NCBI RefSeq assembly: GCF_014207985.1
Contig: NZ_JACHMI010000001.1
Location: forward strand, 11,267,001 to 11,331,000
DNA: 64,000 bases
Direction of reading: 5' to 3'
Source: Nonomuraea rubra
GTDB taxonomy: Bacteria; Actinomycetota; Actinomycetes; Streptosporangiales; Streptosporangiaceae
Shown here piece after piece: positions 49,336 through 59,053 of the stretch (the stretch's first letter is position 1; every line of letters starts with the position of its first letter). The position numbers were made by a program, and so were the translations under genes. The notes under the pieces were generated by a model that saw nothing but the letters and a program-made list of their open reading frames with translations, had not been told where the DNA came from and made no database searches.

Positions 49336-52300
49336 TTGCCTTTCCGCCTGTTGTCCGCAGAGTCGACCGACCTGTTCGTGGGCACGCCCGGCGAGCCGCA
49401 CCAGGTGCTGCGCGTCACCGTCGCCCAGGGAGATCACGCATCGTCGCTGGGGCTGCGCGGCGCGGGCGTCCGCCTGGCCGGCGAGATCACCGTTCCCCCC
49501 GCCGCCGCGACCCTGGAGGTCCCGCTGGTCGTGTCGGCGCCCCCGGGCACCACCGTGCCGTGCCTGCTCACCCTGGAGGGGGAGACGCTGCAGGTCCCGG
49601 TCACGGCGGAGGAGCCGGGCTGGACGATGTTCATGGTGTCCCACTTCCACTACGACCCGGTGTGGTGGAACACCCAGGCCGCCTACACCAGCCCGTGGGA
49701 GCTCCTGTCCGCCGACGCCACCACCAGGCCGCTGTGGGAGCGCAACGCGTTCGCTCTGGTGGAGGCGCACATCGAGCTGGCGCTGCGCGACCCCGACTAC
49801 CGCTTCGTGCTGGCGGAGGTCGACTATCTCAAGCCGTTCTTCGACACCTGTCCCGAGCGCCGGGCCGACCTGCGCGCGCTGCTGGCCGAGGGCAGGGCCG
49901 AGCTGGTCGGCGGTACGTACAACGAGCCCAACACCAACCTGACCGGCGCCGAGACCACCATCCGCAACCTCGTGCACGGCATCGGCTACCAGCGCGACAT
50001 CCTGGGCGGCGATCCGCGCACGGCGTGGCAGCTCGACGTGTTCGGGCACGACCCGCAGTTCCCCGGCTACCTCGCGGCGGCGGGGCTTACGGGCAGCGCG
50101 TGGGCGCGCGGGCCGTTCCACCAGTGGGGGCCGATCAGCAAGAACTTCAAGCAGGCCAAGAACGACGCGGCGCTGATGCAGTTCCCCAGCGAGTTCGAGT
50201 GGATCGCGCCGTCGGGGCAGGGCGTGCTGACCCACTACATGCCCGCCCACTACTCGGCGGGCTGGTCCATGGACTCCGCGCCGTCACTCGACGAGGCCTG
50301 CCAGGCGGTCTACGACCTCTACCGCTCGCTCAAGCCCGTGGCCGCGACCAGGAACATCCTGCTCCCGGTCGGCACCGACTACACCCCGCCCAACAAGTGG
50401 GTCACCGACATCCACCGCGAGTGGGCGTCCCGCTACGTCTGGCCCAGGTTCGTCTGCGCCACCCCGCGCGACTTCCTCGACGCCGTCCGCGCCGGCCGCT
50501 CGTCCTTCAGCCCCCAGACGCGCGACATGAACCCCGTCTACACCGGCAAGGACGTCTCCTACATCGACACGAAGCAGGCCCAGCGCGCCGCCGAGGTGGC
50601 GGCCCTGGACGCCGAGCGCCTGTCCACGTTCGCGTCCCTGCTGGGCCTGGGCGGCTACCCGCACACGGCGCTCGACAAGGTGTGGCGGCAGCTCGCCTAC
50701 GGCGCCCACCACGACGCGATCACCGGCTCGGAGTCCGACCAGGTCTACATCGACCTGCTGACCGGCTGGCGCGAGGCCCACGACCTGGCCGCGGAGGCCC
50801 GCGACACCGCCCTCGCGGCCCTGACCGGCCAGATCGCGGTGGACGGCCGCAGCGTCGTGGTCACCAACACGCTCCCCTTCACCCGCGACGGCCTCGTCCG
50901 CGTCTCCCTCCCCGCCGGCCACACCCTCGCGGACGCGTCAGGGGCCGAGGTCCCCGCCGTCGCAGACGCATCGCGGGCCGAGATCTCCGCCGTCGCGGAC
51001 GTGGCGAGCGCCGAGGTCCCCGCCGTCGTGGAGAACGGCGTCGTCACCTTCCTCGCGCGGGACGTGCCGTCGATGGGGTGGCGCACGTACGCCGTCGTCC
51101 CAGGCACGCCCCAGCCCTGGCGCCAGACCTCGGGCACCGCCGCCGGCTCCACCACGTCCGCCGTCCCGGACAGCACCCGTACCACCACCGGGAGCACCGC
51201 CGGCCCGGACGGCACCCGCACCACCGGGAGCACCGCCGGCCTGGCCGGCGATCCCCGTACCACCCCCGCCACCATCCGCAACGACCGCTGGCAGATCACC
51301 GCCGATCCCGCCCGGGGCGGCGCCCTGTCATCGATCCTCGACCTCCGCTCCGGCCAGGAGCTCCTCACCGGCCCCGGCAACGAGCTGCGCCTCTACGACG
51401 AATATCCCCAGCACCCGGACATGGGCGAGGGCCCGTGGCACCTCATCCCCACCGGCCACGTCGTCGGCTCGTCCGAGCACCCCGCGACCTCGGCCACCAC
51501 CGAGACCAGCCCGCTGGGTCAGCGCCTGACCGTCACCGGCCGGGTCGGCGAGATCACCTACGAGCAGACCGTCACCCTCCTGACCGGCTCCGACCGCATC
51601 GACTTCACCACCCGCGTGCTCGACCACACCGGCGCCGACCGCCTGCTCCGCGTCCGCTTCCCGGCCCGGGTCGAAGGCGCGCTCCCCGTCTCAGACGTCT
51701 CGGGCGCGGTGGTCGGTCGCGGCTTCGCCCTGCCCGACGTGGACACGGCCGAGCACCCGTGGACACTCGACAACCCGGCCAACACCTGGTTCGGCCTGTC
51801 GTCCACGGCCAAGGTCGACCTCGGCGAGGCGGGCGCGCGGGCGCTGGGCGTCGCGGAGGTCGTGGTCCCCACCCTGGAGGACGCCCCTCAGGCCCGCGAC
51901 CTGGTGGTAGCCCTGGCCAGAGCCGGCGTGACGGCGACGACGTCCTCCGCGCACGGCACCCGGTACGGCTGGCTCGACGTCGACTCCAACCTCCCCGACG
52001 TACGCATCGTGCTGGGCGGCCCCGACACCAACCCGCTGGCCGCCGAGCTGCTCGCCCGAGCCGACGAGTCCTACGCCAAGGCCCTGCGGTCGGGCGCCAC
52101 CCGCGTCTGGATCCCGGCGGAACGCCCGCTCCATGAGGTCTGGCAGCCCAGCGCCGACCTGCGCGACCTGCGTGCCCTCCCCGCCCTGATCGTCACCGGC
52201 CCCATCGCCGACCTGGTGTCCGACCTGGCCGACGCCACCATCGAGGCACACTGCCCCCTCGGCGTCGAGCGGCTGGAGAGCCGTACTGTCGCCCTGCTCA

Positions 52301-53691
52301 CGTACGGCCTGCCGGGCTTCGCCGTGGATCCGTCAGGCGCGCTCCACCTGTCCCTCATGCGTTCCTGCACCGGCTGGCCGTCGGGCATCTGGCTGGACCC
52401 GCCCCACCGCACGACTCCCGACGGCTCCGGCTTCCAGCTCCAGCACTGGACGCACGAGTTCTCCTACTCCCTGGTGTCCGGAGCAGGCGACTGGCGCGCC
52501 CTCCAGCTCCCGGCGGCGGCCCAGGAACACATCACCCCGCTGCTCCCCCGCCTCCTCCCCTCCGCCCAGCAGGGCCCGTTGCCCTCGACCCACTCCCTTC
52601 TCACCATCACCCCGCCCAGAGACGTCCTCCTGAGCACCCTGAAGGCCACCGGCAACCCCCTCGCCCACGGCCTCACCCCCGCGGCTCCGGAGCCTGCCGT
52701 GACCATCCGCCTGGCCGAGTCCACCGGCCTGGGCTCTCGGGCCGAGCTCGCCTCCCCCGTCCTCCAGCTCGACCCGCTCACCCACGCCGACCTCCTGGAA
52801 CGCCCGGGCACCGAAGCCGCGGACCCCCACGACCTCCCCCTCGCCGGCTTCGAGATCGCCACCTACCTCGCCACCACGCCACCCCAACCGGCCGCCCCCG
52901 AAGCCGCCCGCACGACAGAACGAGCCCAGCCCGTCTACAGCCGCTACTGGCTCCACAACAAGGGCCCGGCCCCGCTGGGCTACCTGCCGATCTCCATCAC
53001 CCTCACCCCGGGCCTCGTCACCTCACCGGAGGGCCCGTTCGAGGTGGAGGTGGTCCTCGCCTCCCACCTCACGAACGAGCCACATGAGGGCATCGCGGAC
53101 ATCCGCGTCCCCGACGGCTGGACGGCCACCCCGTCCCGGCGCCCCTTCCGCCTGCCTCCCGGCGGCCACCTCCGCTTCCCGGTGACGATCACCCCCACCA
53201 CGACGCCCCCGGGCCTGTCCTTCATCTCGGCCCGCACCTCGGCAGGCGGCCAGGTCATCGAGGACGTCACCACCGTGGCCACCGGCGACCTCCCCGAGCT
53301 GCCCGTCACCGACCGGCCCGCGAAGCCCGGCGCCGCCATCCGCGGCACCAAGTCGCCCGACGCCCGCCCGACCGGCCTGTCGCTGGAACCCCTCGCCGAC
53401 GCCGTCTCCCTCCGCCCAGGGAAGCGCGCCTCGCTGACCCTGCGGCTCACCAACACCACCTCGGACGAGATCCGCGGCGAGTCGCAACTGGCGTCACCCT
53501 GGGGCACGTGGGCCATGCTTCCCGAGGTCATCCAGGGCTTCACCGTGGCGGCGGGAGAGACGATCGACGTGACGTTCCCGGTGGAGGTCCCGGCCGACCA
53601 GCCGCCCGGGCATGCGTGGGCGCTGGCCAAGGTCATGTGGTTCGGCCGCTGCCAGTACGCGCCGGCGATCCGCCTGGAGGTCACCCGTTGA
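49336..53691 (+). CDS. glycoside hydrolase family 38 alpha-mannosidase
   Basis: This 1,451-residue enzyme is predicted to remove alpha-linked mannose. After an N-terminal beta domain (1-95) comes the GH38 catalytic domain: [19 protein letters not shown] in part (103-120, zinc ligands His105 and Asp107), nucleophile Asp234 in [12 protein letters not shown], and [17 protein letters not shown] with further ligands. Large beta domains follow. Two low-complexity repetitive insertions (coding 50927-51050 and 51135-51290) sit between domains. The TTG at 49336 is chosen because GGAGG lies 6 nt upstream. No signal peptide is seen, so action on imported mannosides is likely. Translationally coupled to the next gene. 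Confidence 0.9.
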   Translation: MPFRLLSAESTDLFVGTPGEPHQVLRVTVAQGDHASSLGLRGAGVRLAGEITVPPAAATLEVPLVVSAPPGTTVPCLLTLEGETLQVPVTAEEPGWTMFMVSHFHYDPVWWNTQAAYTSPWELLSADATTRPLWERNAFALVEAHIELALRDPDYRFVLAEVDYLKPFFDTCPERRADLRALLAEGRAELVGGTYNEPNTNLTGAETTIRNLVHGIGYQRDILGGDPRTAWQLDVFGHDPQFPGYLAAAGLTGSAWARGPFHQWGPISKNFKQAKNDAALMQFPSEFEWIAPSGQGVLTHYMPAHYSAGWSMDSAPSLDEACQAVYDLYRSLKPVAATRNILLPVGTDYTPPNKWVTDIHREWASRYVWPRFVCATPRDFLDAVRAGRSSFSPQTRDMNPVYTGKDVSYIDTKQAQRAAEVAALDAERLSTFASLLGLGGYPHTALDKVWRQLAYGAHHDAITGSESDQVYIDLLTGWREAHDLAAEARDTALAALTGQIAVDGRSVVVTNTLPFTRDGLVRVSLPAGHTLADASGAEVPAVADASRAEISAVADVASAEVPAVVENGVVTFLARDVPSMGWRTYAVVPGTPQPWRQTSGTAAGSTTSAVPDSTRTTTGSTAGPDGTRTTGSTAGLAGDPRTTPATIRNDRWQITADPARGGALSSILDLRSGQELLTGPGNELRLYDEYPQHPDMGEGPWHLIPTGHVVGSSEHPATSATTETSPLGQRLTVTGRVGEITYEQTVTLLTGSDRIDFTTRVLDHTGADRLLRVRFPARVEGALPVSDVSGAVVGRGFALPDVDTAEHPWTLDNPANTWFGLSSTAKVDLGEAGARALGVAEVVVPTLEDAPQARDLVVALARAGVTATTSSAHGTRYGWLDVDSNLPDVRIVLGGPDTNPLAAELLARADESYAKALRSGATRVWIPAERPLHEVWQPSADLRDLRALPALIVTGPIADLVSDLADATIEAHCPLGVERLESRTVALLTYGLPGFAVDPSGALHLSLMRSCTGWPSGIWLDPPHRTTPDGSGFQLQHWTHEFSYSLVSGAGDWRALQLPAAAQEHITPLLPRLLPSAQQGPLPSTHSLLTITPPRDVLLSTLKATGNPLAHGLTPAAPEPAVTIRLAESTGLGSRAELASPVLQLDPLTHADLLERPGTEAADPHDLPLAGFEIATYLATTPPQPAAPEAARTTERAQPVYSRYWLHNKGPAPLGYLPISITLTPGLVTSPEGPFEVEVVLASHLTNEPHEGIADIRVPDGWTATPSRRPFRLPPGGHLRFPVTITPTTTPPGLSFISARTSAGGQVIEDVTTVATGDLPELPVTDRPAKPGAAIRGTKSPDARPTGLSLEPLADAVSLRPGKRASLTLRLTNTTSDEIRGESQLASPWGTWAMLPEVIQGFTVAAGETIDVTFPVEVPADQPPGHAWALAKVMWFGRCQYAPAIRLEVTR

Positions 53692-54860
53692 CCGAGATCC
53701 CTGAGCAGCCGGTCGACACCCCCGCCACGACCCCGCCGCCCCACGAGCACTGGCGGCCCCAGGAGCACCTTCGGCCCCAAGAGCACCTATGGCACCACGA
53801 GCACCGGCGGCCCCACGAGCACACGCCCGCCGACACGATCGGCTGGGTCGCCGACCGGCCGGTTCCGCGCGAGCGTCTCGACCGGCGCCTGGCGGACCTG
53901 CGCAACGGGCCGCTCAGCTCCACCCTGCCGAGGCCGGGCACCTCCGAGGACCGTCAGCTGGCCCGCTGGCTGACGCAGGTCATCCTCACCGAGTGCCTCT
54001 GCGAATGGGCCGCCACCGACCTCCTCCTGGCACCCGCACCGCAACCCCACCGCGCACCGCAACCCCACCGCGTACCGGAAGCCACCGACCTCAACCCGCA
54101 GCTCCACCGCAAACCGGCAGCCGCCGACCTCAGCCCTCCACCCCACCGCGAACCGGGAGCCACCGACCTCAGCCCTCCACCCCACCGCGAACCGGGAGCC
54201 ACCGACCTCAGCCCTCCACCCCACCGCGAATCGGCAGCTACCGACCTCAGCCCCCAACCCCTCGGAGGCGAAGACCTGCCTCCGCGGCATCGACCCGCCC
54301 CCGCACTCGGAGCCGCCATCCCCGAACATCCCCTCCTGGACCCTGTGGCGGCCGTGGAGCTGGGCTCGATCAACGCCGCCGCCTACAACGCCAACCCCTG
54401 GGTGCGGGCGGTGTTCGAGCACGTCACGGCCACGGTGACGATCCCTTCGGAATGGCGCTCCCGGCCTGCGTCCGAGCCCGAGCCACGCCACCTCGTACGG
54501 CACCGGCTGTTCCCCGACCGCGCCCAAGCCCAGCGGGCGACCCCCGCCGACCTGGAACCCCTCGGCGCGGTCACGCTCGGATCCCTGCCGAGCGCGATCG
54601 CCGACGCCCTCCGGCGCCATCCGGACGGCGCCCTCACCGCCCCGGTCGAGGACGCCCTCGGCTGGCACGTCGCGATCGCCGTCCCCGAGCCCCGGCCCGA
54701 CAGTGAGCCGACACGTCAAGAACCCGACCTTCTCCGGGCCGCCCAGCGAAAAGCCTTCGCCTGGTGGCTCGACGACCTGCGCGCCAAGAAAGTAAGACTC
54801 ATGCCCGGACTGGAGCACCCTGGCGACCCCCGCCAGCCCGACAACCACCACAAACACTGA
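53688..54860 (+). CDS. parvulin-like (DUF7158-type) protein with internal repeats
   Basis: This 390-residue protein starts with TTG overlapping the mannosidase stop (TTGA). An N-terminal His/Pro-rich tract with PQEHLRP-like repeats is followed by GWVADRPVPRERLDRRLADLRNGP, which resembles the start of SurA/parvulin-like proteins. A middle stretch of 13-residue repeats (ATDLSPPPHREPG) leads to a C-terminal region (ALGWHVAIAVPEP, AFAWWLDDLR, PGLEHPGDPRQPDN) shared with actinomycete proteins sometimes labelled malonyl-CoA transacylase or peptidylprolyl isomerase. Catalytic evidence is lacking. No signal peptide is visible. Position in a mannosidase-ROK kinase operon suggests a role linked to sugar use. 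Confidence 0.6.
   Translation: MTEIPEQPVDTPATTPPPHEHWRPQEHLRPQEHLWHHEHRRPHEHTPADTIGWVADRPVPRERLDRRLADLRNGPLSSTLPRPGTSEDRQLARWLTQVILTECLCEWAATDLLLAPAPQPHRAPQPHRVPEATDLNPQLHRKPAAADLSPPPHREPGATDLSPPPHREPGATDLSPPPHRESAATDLSPQPLGGEDLPPRHRPAPALGAAIPEHPLLDPVAAVELGSINAAAYNANPWVRAVFEHVTATVTIPSEWRSRPASEPEPRHLVRHRLFPDRAQAQRATPADLEPLGAVTLGSLPSAIADALRRHPDGALTAPVEDALGWHVAIAVPEPRPDSEPTRQEPDLLRAAQRKAFAWWLDDLRAKKVRLMPGLEHPGDPRQPDNHHKH
54030..54262. repeat. 39-bp coding minisatellite
   Basis: Four to five units of about 39 bp encode ATDLSPPPHREPG and close variants in the parvulin-like protein; the two central copies are nearly identical at the DNA level. A second, shorter array at 53742-53826 encodes HEHWRPQ/EHLRPQ units with about 21-bp spacing. 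Confidence 0.85.
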
Positions 54861-55840
54861 TGACCTGCGTACTTGCCATCGACATCGGAGGAACCAAGCT
54901 CGCCGCCGCGCTGGTGGACGAGGCCGGTTCGATCCTGCGTTCCGCCACCCGTCCGACGCCCCGGGAGGAGGTCATGTCCGCCCTGGCGGCCCTCGTCACG
55001 GACGTCATGGACGGCGGCCCGCCGCCCCAGGCCGCCGGCATCGGCTGCGCGGGCCCCGTGGATCTCGCCTCGGGCACCGTGAGCCCGGTGAACATGCCGA
55101 GCTGGCGCGGCTTCCCGCTGCGCGAAGAGGTGCAGAAGCTGACCACGCTCCCCACGGTGCTGGCCGGCGACGCCCAGTGCTTCGCCCTCGGCGAGCACTG
55201 GCTGGGAGCCGGCCGCGGCTGCACGTCGTTGCTGGGCATCGTCGTGTCGACCGGCATCGGCGGCGGCCTGGTGATCGACGGAGTCCCCCTCCTCGGCCCG
55301 ACCGGAAACGCCGGACATGTCGGCCACATGAGCATCGACCCCAATGGCGAGCGTTGCGAGTGCGGCGGCCGAGGCTGCGTCGAACGCTACTCCAGCGGCC
55401 CCAACATGGCCCGCTGGGCGTTGGCGCACGGCTGGTCACCCGGCGCCGCCTCAAATGCCGGCGGCTCCGCCCGTACGGAACTCCCGCCGCAGAGCGACCA
55501 TGGCGGCGCGGCGGGACACCTGGAAGAAGCTCAGGCGGATGCGCGGACGCTGGCCCGGGACGCCGCCGCGGGAGATCCCGTCGCGGTGGCGGCCTTCCAG
55601 CGCAGCGCCAGGGCCCTGGCCGGCATGATCGCCTCCACCGCGGCGGCCGTCGAGCTCACGGCGGTGGTCATCGGCGGCGGCGTGTCGGCTGCCGGAGAGG
55701 TCCTCTTCAACCCGTTACGGGACGCGCTGGACGACGTCTCCGGCCTGCCCTTCGTACGGGCGGTGCAGGTCAAGCAGAGCACTCTGGGCGTGCGAGCCAG
55801 CCTGGCCGGAGCGGCGCAGCTCGCCTGGCGAGCGCTCTGA
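54860..55840 (+). CDS. ROK-family sugar kinase
   Basis: This 326-residue cytoplasmic kinase of the ROK family is predicted to phosphorylate glucose, mannose or an N-acetylhexosamine with ATP. It has the phosphate loop AIDIGGTKLAAAL, sugar-binding GNAGHVGHMSI, zinc site CECGGRGCVE and IGGGVSAAGE. The ATG overlaps the preceding stop by one base (TGATG). Following an alpha-mannosidase, mannokinase activity is an attractive inference: mannose released inside the cell would be trapped as the 6-phosphate. A run at about 195-235 (GAASNAGGSARTELPPQSDHGGAAGH) is a low-complexity insertion. Confidence 0.88.
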   Translation: MTCVLAIDIGGTKLAAALVDEAGSILRSATRPTPREEVMSALAALVTDVMDGGPPPQAAGIGCAGPVDLASGTVSPVNMPSWRGFPLREEVQKLTTLPTVLAGDAQCFALGEHWLGAGRGCTSLLGIVVSTGIGGGLVIDGVPLLGPTGNAGHVGHMSIDPNGERCECGGRGCVERYSSGPNMARWALAHGWSPGAASNAGGSARTELPPQSDHGGAAGHLEEAQADARTLARDAAAGDPVAVAAFQRSARALAGMIASTAAAVELTAVVIGGGVSAAGEVLFNPLRDALDDVSGLPFVRAVQVKQSTLGVRASLAGAAQLAWRAL

Positions 55841-55889
55841 CCTGCCCGGAGACTCCCCGGCGTTCGTCAGCACCGACCGGCGCTCTCCG

Positions 55890-55983
55890 GCCCGCCCAGG
55901 GCCGCGGTGACGGGCGGGCGCGGCCGGTCGCGCTCGGCCCACCCAGGACTGCGGTGACGGGCGGGTGCGGTCAGTCGCGCTCG
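55890..55983. repeat. 47-bp tandem duplication across a stop codon
   Basis: Units at 55890-55936 and 55937-55983 differ at a handful of positions. In the first, GCCCGCCC and GGGCGGGC form a perfect 8-bp hairpin stem. The stop codon of the small membrane protein gene (55971-55973) lies in the second unit. Confidence 0.8.
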
Positions 55984-56153
55984 GCCGCTGCCTGGGCCTC
56001 GCGGCGCTCGATGATGCGGCGGGTGAAGGGGATGACCTCTACGACGCGGCTGCCGAGGTAGGCGCCGATGAAGGCGAGGACCAGGAGCACGAAGGGGCTG
56101 GTGGCCAGGCCGTTCAGGGTGACGAACGCCTGCAGGAACGCGTCGAGCGCCAT
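55971..56153 (-). CDS. small membrane protein
   Basis: This 60-residue protein has one long hydrophobic segment (LATSPFVLLVLAFIGAYLGSRVV) and a strongly charged C-terminal tail (PFTRRIIERREAQAAAERD), so it is probably an N-out/C-in single-pass protein or a re-entrant helix. GGAG lies 8 nt before the ATG. It sits downstream of the purH terminator on the same strand, so it needs its own promoter. Its stop codon is inside a 47-bp duplication. No family is recognised. Confidence 0.55.
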   Translation of the reverse strand: MALDAFLQAFVTLNGLATSPFVLLVLAFIGAYLGSRVVEVIPFTRRIIERREAQAAAERD

Positions 56154-56223
56154 AGGTGAACTCCGGGGGACGAGGACCGGGAAGTAGTTCAGGGTAGCCC
56201 GGCCTCAGGGGTGCTCGCCGCAA

Positions 56224-56265
56224 AAACGGATAAGGGGTGACATATTGATCATGTCACCCCTTATC
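56224..56265 (-). terminator. strong rho-independent terminator after purH
   Basis: GATAAGGGGTGACAT (56229-56243) and ATGTCACCCCTTATC (56251-56265) form a perfect 15-bp stem with a 7-nt loop. On the minus strand the stem is followed by CGTTTTTG. It starts 17 bp after the purH stop and is the best terminator in the window. Confidence 0.92.
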
Positions 56266-56282
56266 GGATAGCCGTGCGGCGA

Positions 56283-57839
56283 TCAGTGGAAGAAGTGGCG
56301 GGTGCCCGTGAAGTACAGGCTCGCACCGGCCTTCTTCGCCGCCTCGATCACCAGCTCGTCCCTGATGGACCCGCCGGGCTCCACGATGGCACGCACACCC
56401 GCCTCCAGCAGCACCTCCAGCCCGTCAGGGAACGGGAAGAACGCGTCGGAGGCCGCCACCGACCCGGCCACGCGCTCCCCCGCCCGGGTGACGGCCAGGC
56501 GGCAGGAGTCGACCCGGTTCACCTGGCCCATGCCGACGCCCACGGTGGCGCCGCCGCTGGCCAGGAGGATGGCGTTCGACTTCACCGAGCGGCAGGCGCG
56601 CCAGGCGAACTCCAGGTCCGCCAGCACCTCCGGCGAGACCGGCTCGCCGGCCTTGAGCTCCCACTGCGCGGCCGAGTCGCCGGACGCGTCCACGCGGTCC
56701 ACGGTCTGCACGAGCAGGCCGCCGTCGATCCTGCGGAACTCGGTCGGCGAGGACGGCCCCTGCGGGCAGGCCAGCAGGCGCAGGCTCTTCTTGGCGCGCA
56801 GCACCTCCAGCGCCTCCTCGTCGTACCCGGGGGCGATGACCACCTCGGTGAACACGTCGGCGACCTGCCGGGCCAGCTCCGCCGTGACGGGCCGGTTCAC
56901 GGCGATGACGCCGCCGTACGCCGAGACGGGGTCGCAGGCGTGCGCCTTGCGGTGCGCGTCGGCGACGTCGGCGCCGATGGCGATGCCGCACGGGTTCTGG
57001 TGCTTGATGATGGCCACGGCGGGCTCGGCGAAGTCCCACGCGGCCCGCCAGGCGGCGTCGGCGTCGAGGTAGTTGTTGTACGACATCTCCTTGCCGTGCA
57101 ACTGCTCGGCGCCCGCCAGCCCGCCGTTCCCCGCAGCGCCGCCGTCCGCGTAGAGCGCCGCGCGCTGGTGCGGGTTCTCGCCGTAGCGCAGGGTGGCCTT
57201 GCGCTCGTACGCCGTCCCGGCGAACTCGGGGAACTCCTCGCCGTCGCCCACGTACGTGCCCGCGAACCAGTTGGCCACGGCCACGTCGTACGACGCCGTG
57301 TGCGCGTAGGCGATGCCCGCCAGCCGCCGCCGCTCGGTCAGCGTGAAGCCGCCCTCGGCCAGGGCGTCGCGCACGTCGCCGTAGAAGCTCGGGTTCACCA
57401 CGACCGCGCAGGTGTTGTGGTTCTTGGCGGCGCCGCGGATCATGGCGGGGCCGCCGATGTCGATCTGCTCGACGCACTCCTCGTCGGACGCCCCGGAGGC
57501 CACCGTCTCCTGGAACGGATACAGGTTCACCACCACGAGCTGGAACGGGTCGATCTCCAGCTCGTCGAGCTGCGCCACGTGGTGCGGCTTGGTGACGTCG
57601 GCGAGCAGCCCGGCGTGCACGCGCGGGTGCAGCGTCTTGACCCGCCCGTCCAGGCACTCCGGGAACCCGGTGAGCTGCTCCACCTTCGTCACCGGAATCC
57701 CGTAGGAGGAGATCGCGGCGGCCGTGCCACCGGTCGAGACGATCTCCACACCGGCGCCGTCGAGGGCTCTGGCCAGCTCTTCGAGCCCGGACTTGTCGTA
57801 AACAGCGATCAGCGCGCGCCGGATGGCGATGCGAGTCAC
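56283..57839 (-). CDS. purH: bifunctional AICAR formyltransferase/IMP cyclohydrolase
   Basis: This 518-residue enzyme performs the last two steps of IMP synthesis. The N-terminal cyclohydrolase domain shows [46 protein letters not shown], and [15 protein letters not shown]. The C-terminal transformylase has [21 protein letters not shown]-equivalent [14 protein letters not shown] and IIKHQNPCG, ending RHFFH. Its GTG start overlaps the purN stop (GTGA). The formyl donor 10-formyl-THF is made by FolD (48288). Confidence 0.97.
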   Translation of the reverse strand: MTRIAIRRALIAVYDKSGLEELARALDGAGVEIVSTGGTAAAISSYGIPVTKVEQLTGFPECLDGRVKTLHPRVHAGLLADVTKPHHVAQLDELEIDPFQLVVVNLYPFQETVASGASDEECVEQIDIGGPAMIRGAAKNHNTCAVVVNPSFYGDVRDALAEGGFTLTERRRLAGIAYAHTASYDVAVANWFAGTYVGDGEEFPEFAGTAYERKATLRYGENPHQRAALYADGGAAGNGGLAGAEQLHGKEMSYNNYLDADAAWRAAWDFAEPAVAIIKHQNPCGIAIGADVADAHRKAHACDPVSAYGGVIAVNRPVTAELARQVADVFTEVVIAPGYDEEALEVLRAKKSLRLLACPQGPSSPTEFRRIDGGLLVQTVDRVDASGDSAAQWELKAGEPVSPEVLADLEFAWRACRSVKSNAILLASGGATVGVGMGQVNRVDSCRLAVTRAGERVAGSVAASDAFFPFPDGLEVLLEAGVRAIVEPGGSIRDELVIEAAKKAGASLYFTGTRHFFH

Positions 57840-58471
57840 GTGGATTCCCCTCCTGTGTGATTGCCGATTCGGACGGTACGTCCGCTGACCGTCCAGCCCT
57901 CGCGGACCATCCGGCCGACGGTCTCGACGAGCAGCCGGCGCTCGACCGTCTTGATGCGCTCGTGCAGGACCGCCTCGTCGTCGTCTGCTAGCACGGGCAC
58001 CGCCTCCTGCGCCACGATGGGCCCCGTGTCGATCCCCTCGTCGGCCAGCATCACCGTGCAGCCGGTCACCTTGACCCCGTGGGCCAGCGCGTCACGCACG
58101 CCATGGGCGCCGGGGAACGACGGCAGCAGCGCGGGATGCGTGTTCAGCACGGGGAACGCGTCGAGCGTCGGCGTACCCAAAATTTTCATGAAGCCCGCGG
58201 ACACCACCAGGTCGGGTTCGTACGATGCGATCTTGGCCGCGATGGCGGCATCCCAGTCCGCCCGCGTCGCATGATTGCCCACTTTTTCAACAAATGTCGG
58301 GACATTTGCCCTGGTAGCCCTCGCCAGCCCCTCGATCCCCTCCCTGTCGGCGCCGACCGCGACCACTCGAGCCCCGTACGACGGGTCGGCGGAAGCGTCC
58401 AGCAGGGCCTGTAGGTTGGTTCCAGAGCCGGAGACGAGGACGACGAGCCGCCCAGCCTTAGACACACACAC
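57836..58471 (-). CDS. purN: phosphoribosylglycinamide formyltransferase
   Basis: This 211-residue enzyme transfers the formyl group from 10-formyl-THF to GAR in purine synthesis. It has [16 protein letters not shown] for phosphate binding, [10 protein letters not shown], the catalytic region [32 protein letters not shown] with Asn and His, and [13 protein letters not shown]. The start is GTG at 58471, or GTG at 58465. It is translationally coupled to purH, matching the purN-purH order in mycobacteria. Confidence 0.96.
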   Translation of the reverse strand: MCVSKAGRLVVLVSGSGTNLQALLDASADPSYGARVVAVGADREGIEGLARATRANVPTFVEKVGNHATRADWDAAIAAKIASYEPDLVVSAGFMKILGTPTLDAFPVLNTHPALLPSFPGAHGVRDALAHGVKVTGCTVMLADEGIDTGPIVAQEAVPVLADDDEAVLHERIKTVERRLLVETVGRMVREGWTVSGRTVRIGNHTGGEST

Positions 58472-58539
58472 TCCAATGAGGAAACAGGGTGGGGGTCACA
58501 GGGTATCTGTTCATCGCCCGGCGACGCAGAGGAGGTCAG

Positions 58540-58959
58540 GTGTCGACACCGGTGAAGGCACCGGCAGGCCAGCAGCCCGCGGAGTCAGCGGGCCGCCGAG
58601 CGATCTGGTTGTCCATCGCAGCGCTGGCCATGACGTTCATGTTGCCGCTGGCCGGCCTGGTCATGGCGCTGTTCGCGCTGATGGCCGGGATCCGGGCGCT
58701 GCCCCTGCTGAGAGGCGCGGGCAGGCCCACGGGCGTGGCGGTGGGCGGCATCACCGTCTCTGCGCTCGCGCTGGCCCTGTCCGCCGGGGCCACGGGCATG
58801 CAGCTCTACCTCATGGACGAGTACTCCGCCTACCAGGAGTGCATGAAGGGCGCGGGCACGGTGGCTGCGCAGGGCGAGTGCTTCACCCAGTTCAGGGACG
58901 CCGCGCAGCGCAAGCTCCCGCCGGACGTGCTGGAAGTCCTCGGCGCCATGCAGCCGTAA
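58540..58959 (+). CDS. DUF4190-like small membrane protein
   Basis: This 139-residue protein has a short N-terminal cytoplasmic tail, two membrane segments (WLSIAALAMTFMLPLAGLVMALFAL; TGVAVGGITVSALALALSAG) and an external tail with two Cys residues (YQECMKGAG, GECFTQF) that may pair. The helix pair with an intervening short loop is the DUF4190 layout. GGAGG 5 nt before the GTG at 58540 sets this start rather than an upstream in-frame ATG. It is divergent from purN and convergent with perM. Function unknown. Confidence 0.75.
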   Translation: MSTPVKAPAGQQPAESAGRRAIWLSIAALAMTFMLPLAGLVMALFALMAGIRALPLLRGAGRPTGVAVGGITVSALALALSAGATGMQLYLMDEYSAYQECMKGAGTVAAQGECFTQFRDAAQRKLPPDVLEVLGAMQP

Positions 58960-58987
58960 CCGGGCACCCGCTCGGTCGCGGTTCCGC

Positions 58988-59053
58988 GCCGTACGGGACG
59001 ACGATCGGTCGCCGTCCCAGGCCGTACGGAGCGACGATCAGTCGCGGTCCCAC
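58988..59053. repeat. 33-bp tandem duplication across the perM stop codon
   Basis: Units GCCGTACGGGACGACGATCG... at 58988-59020 and a close copy at 59021-59053 are followed by a partial third copy inside perM. The perM stop (59038-59040) is in the second unit. GGGACG and CGTCCC within the first unit can form a hairpin. Confidence 0.8.
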
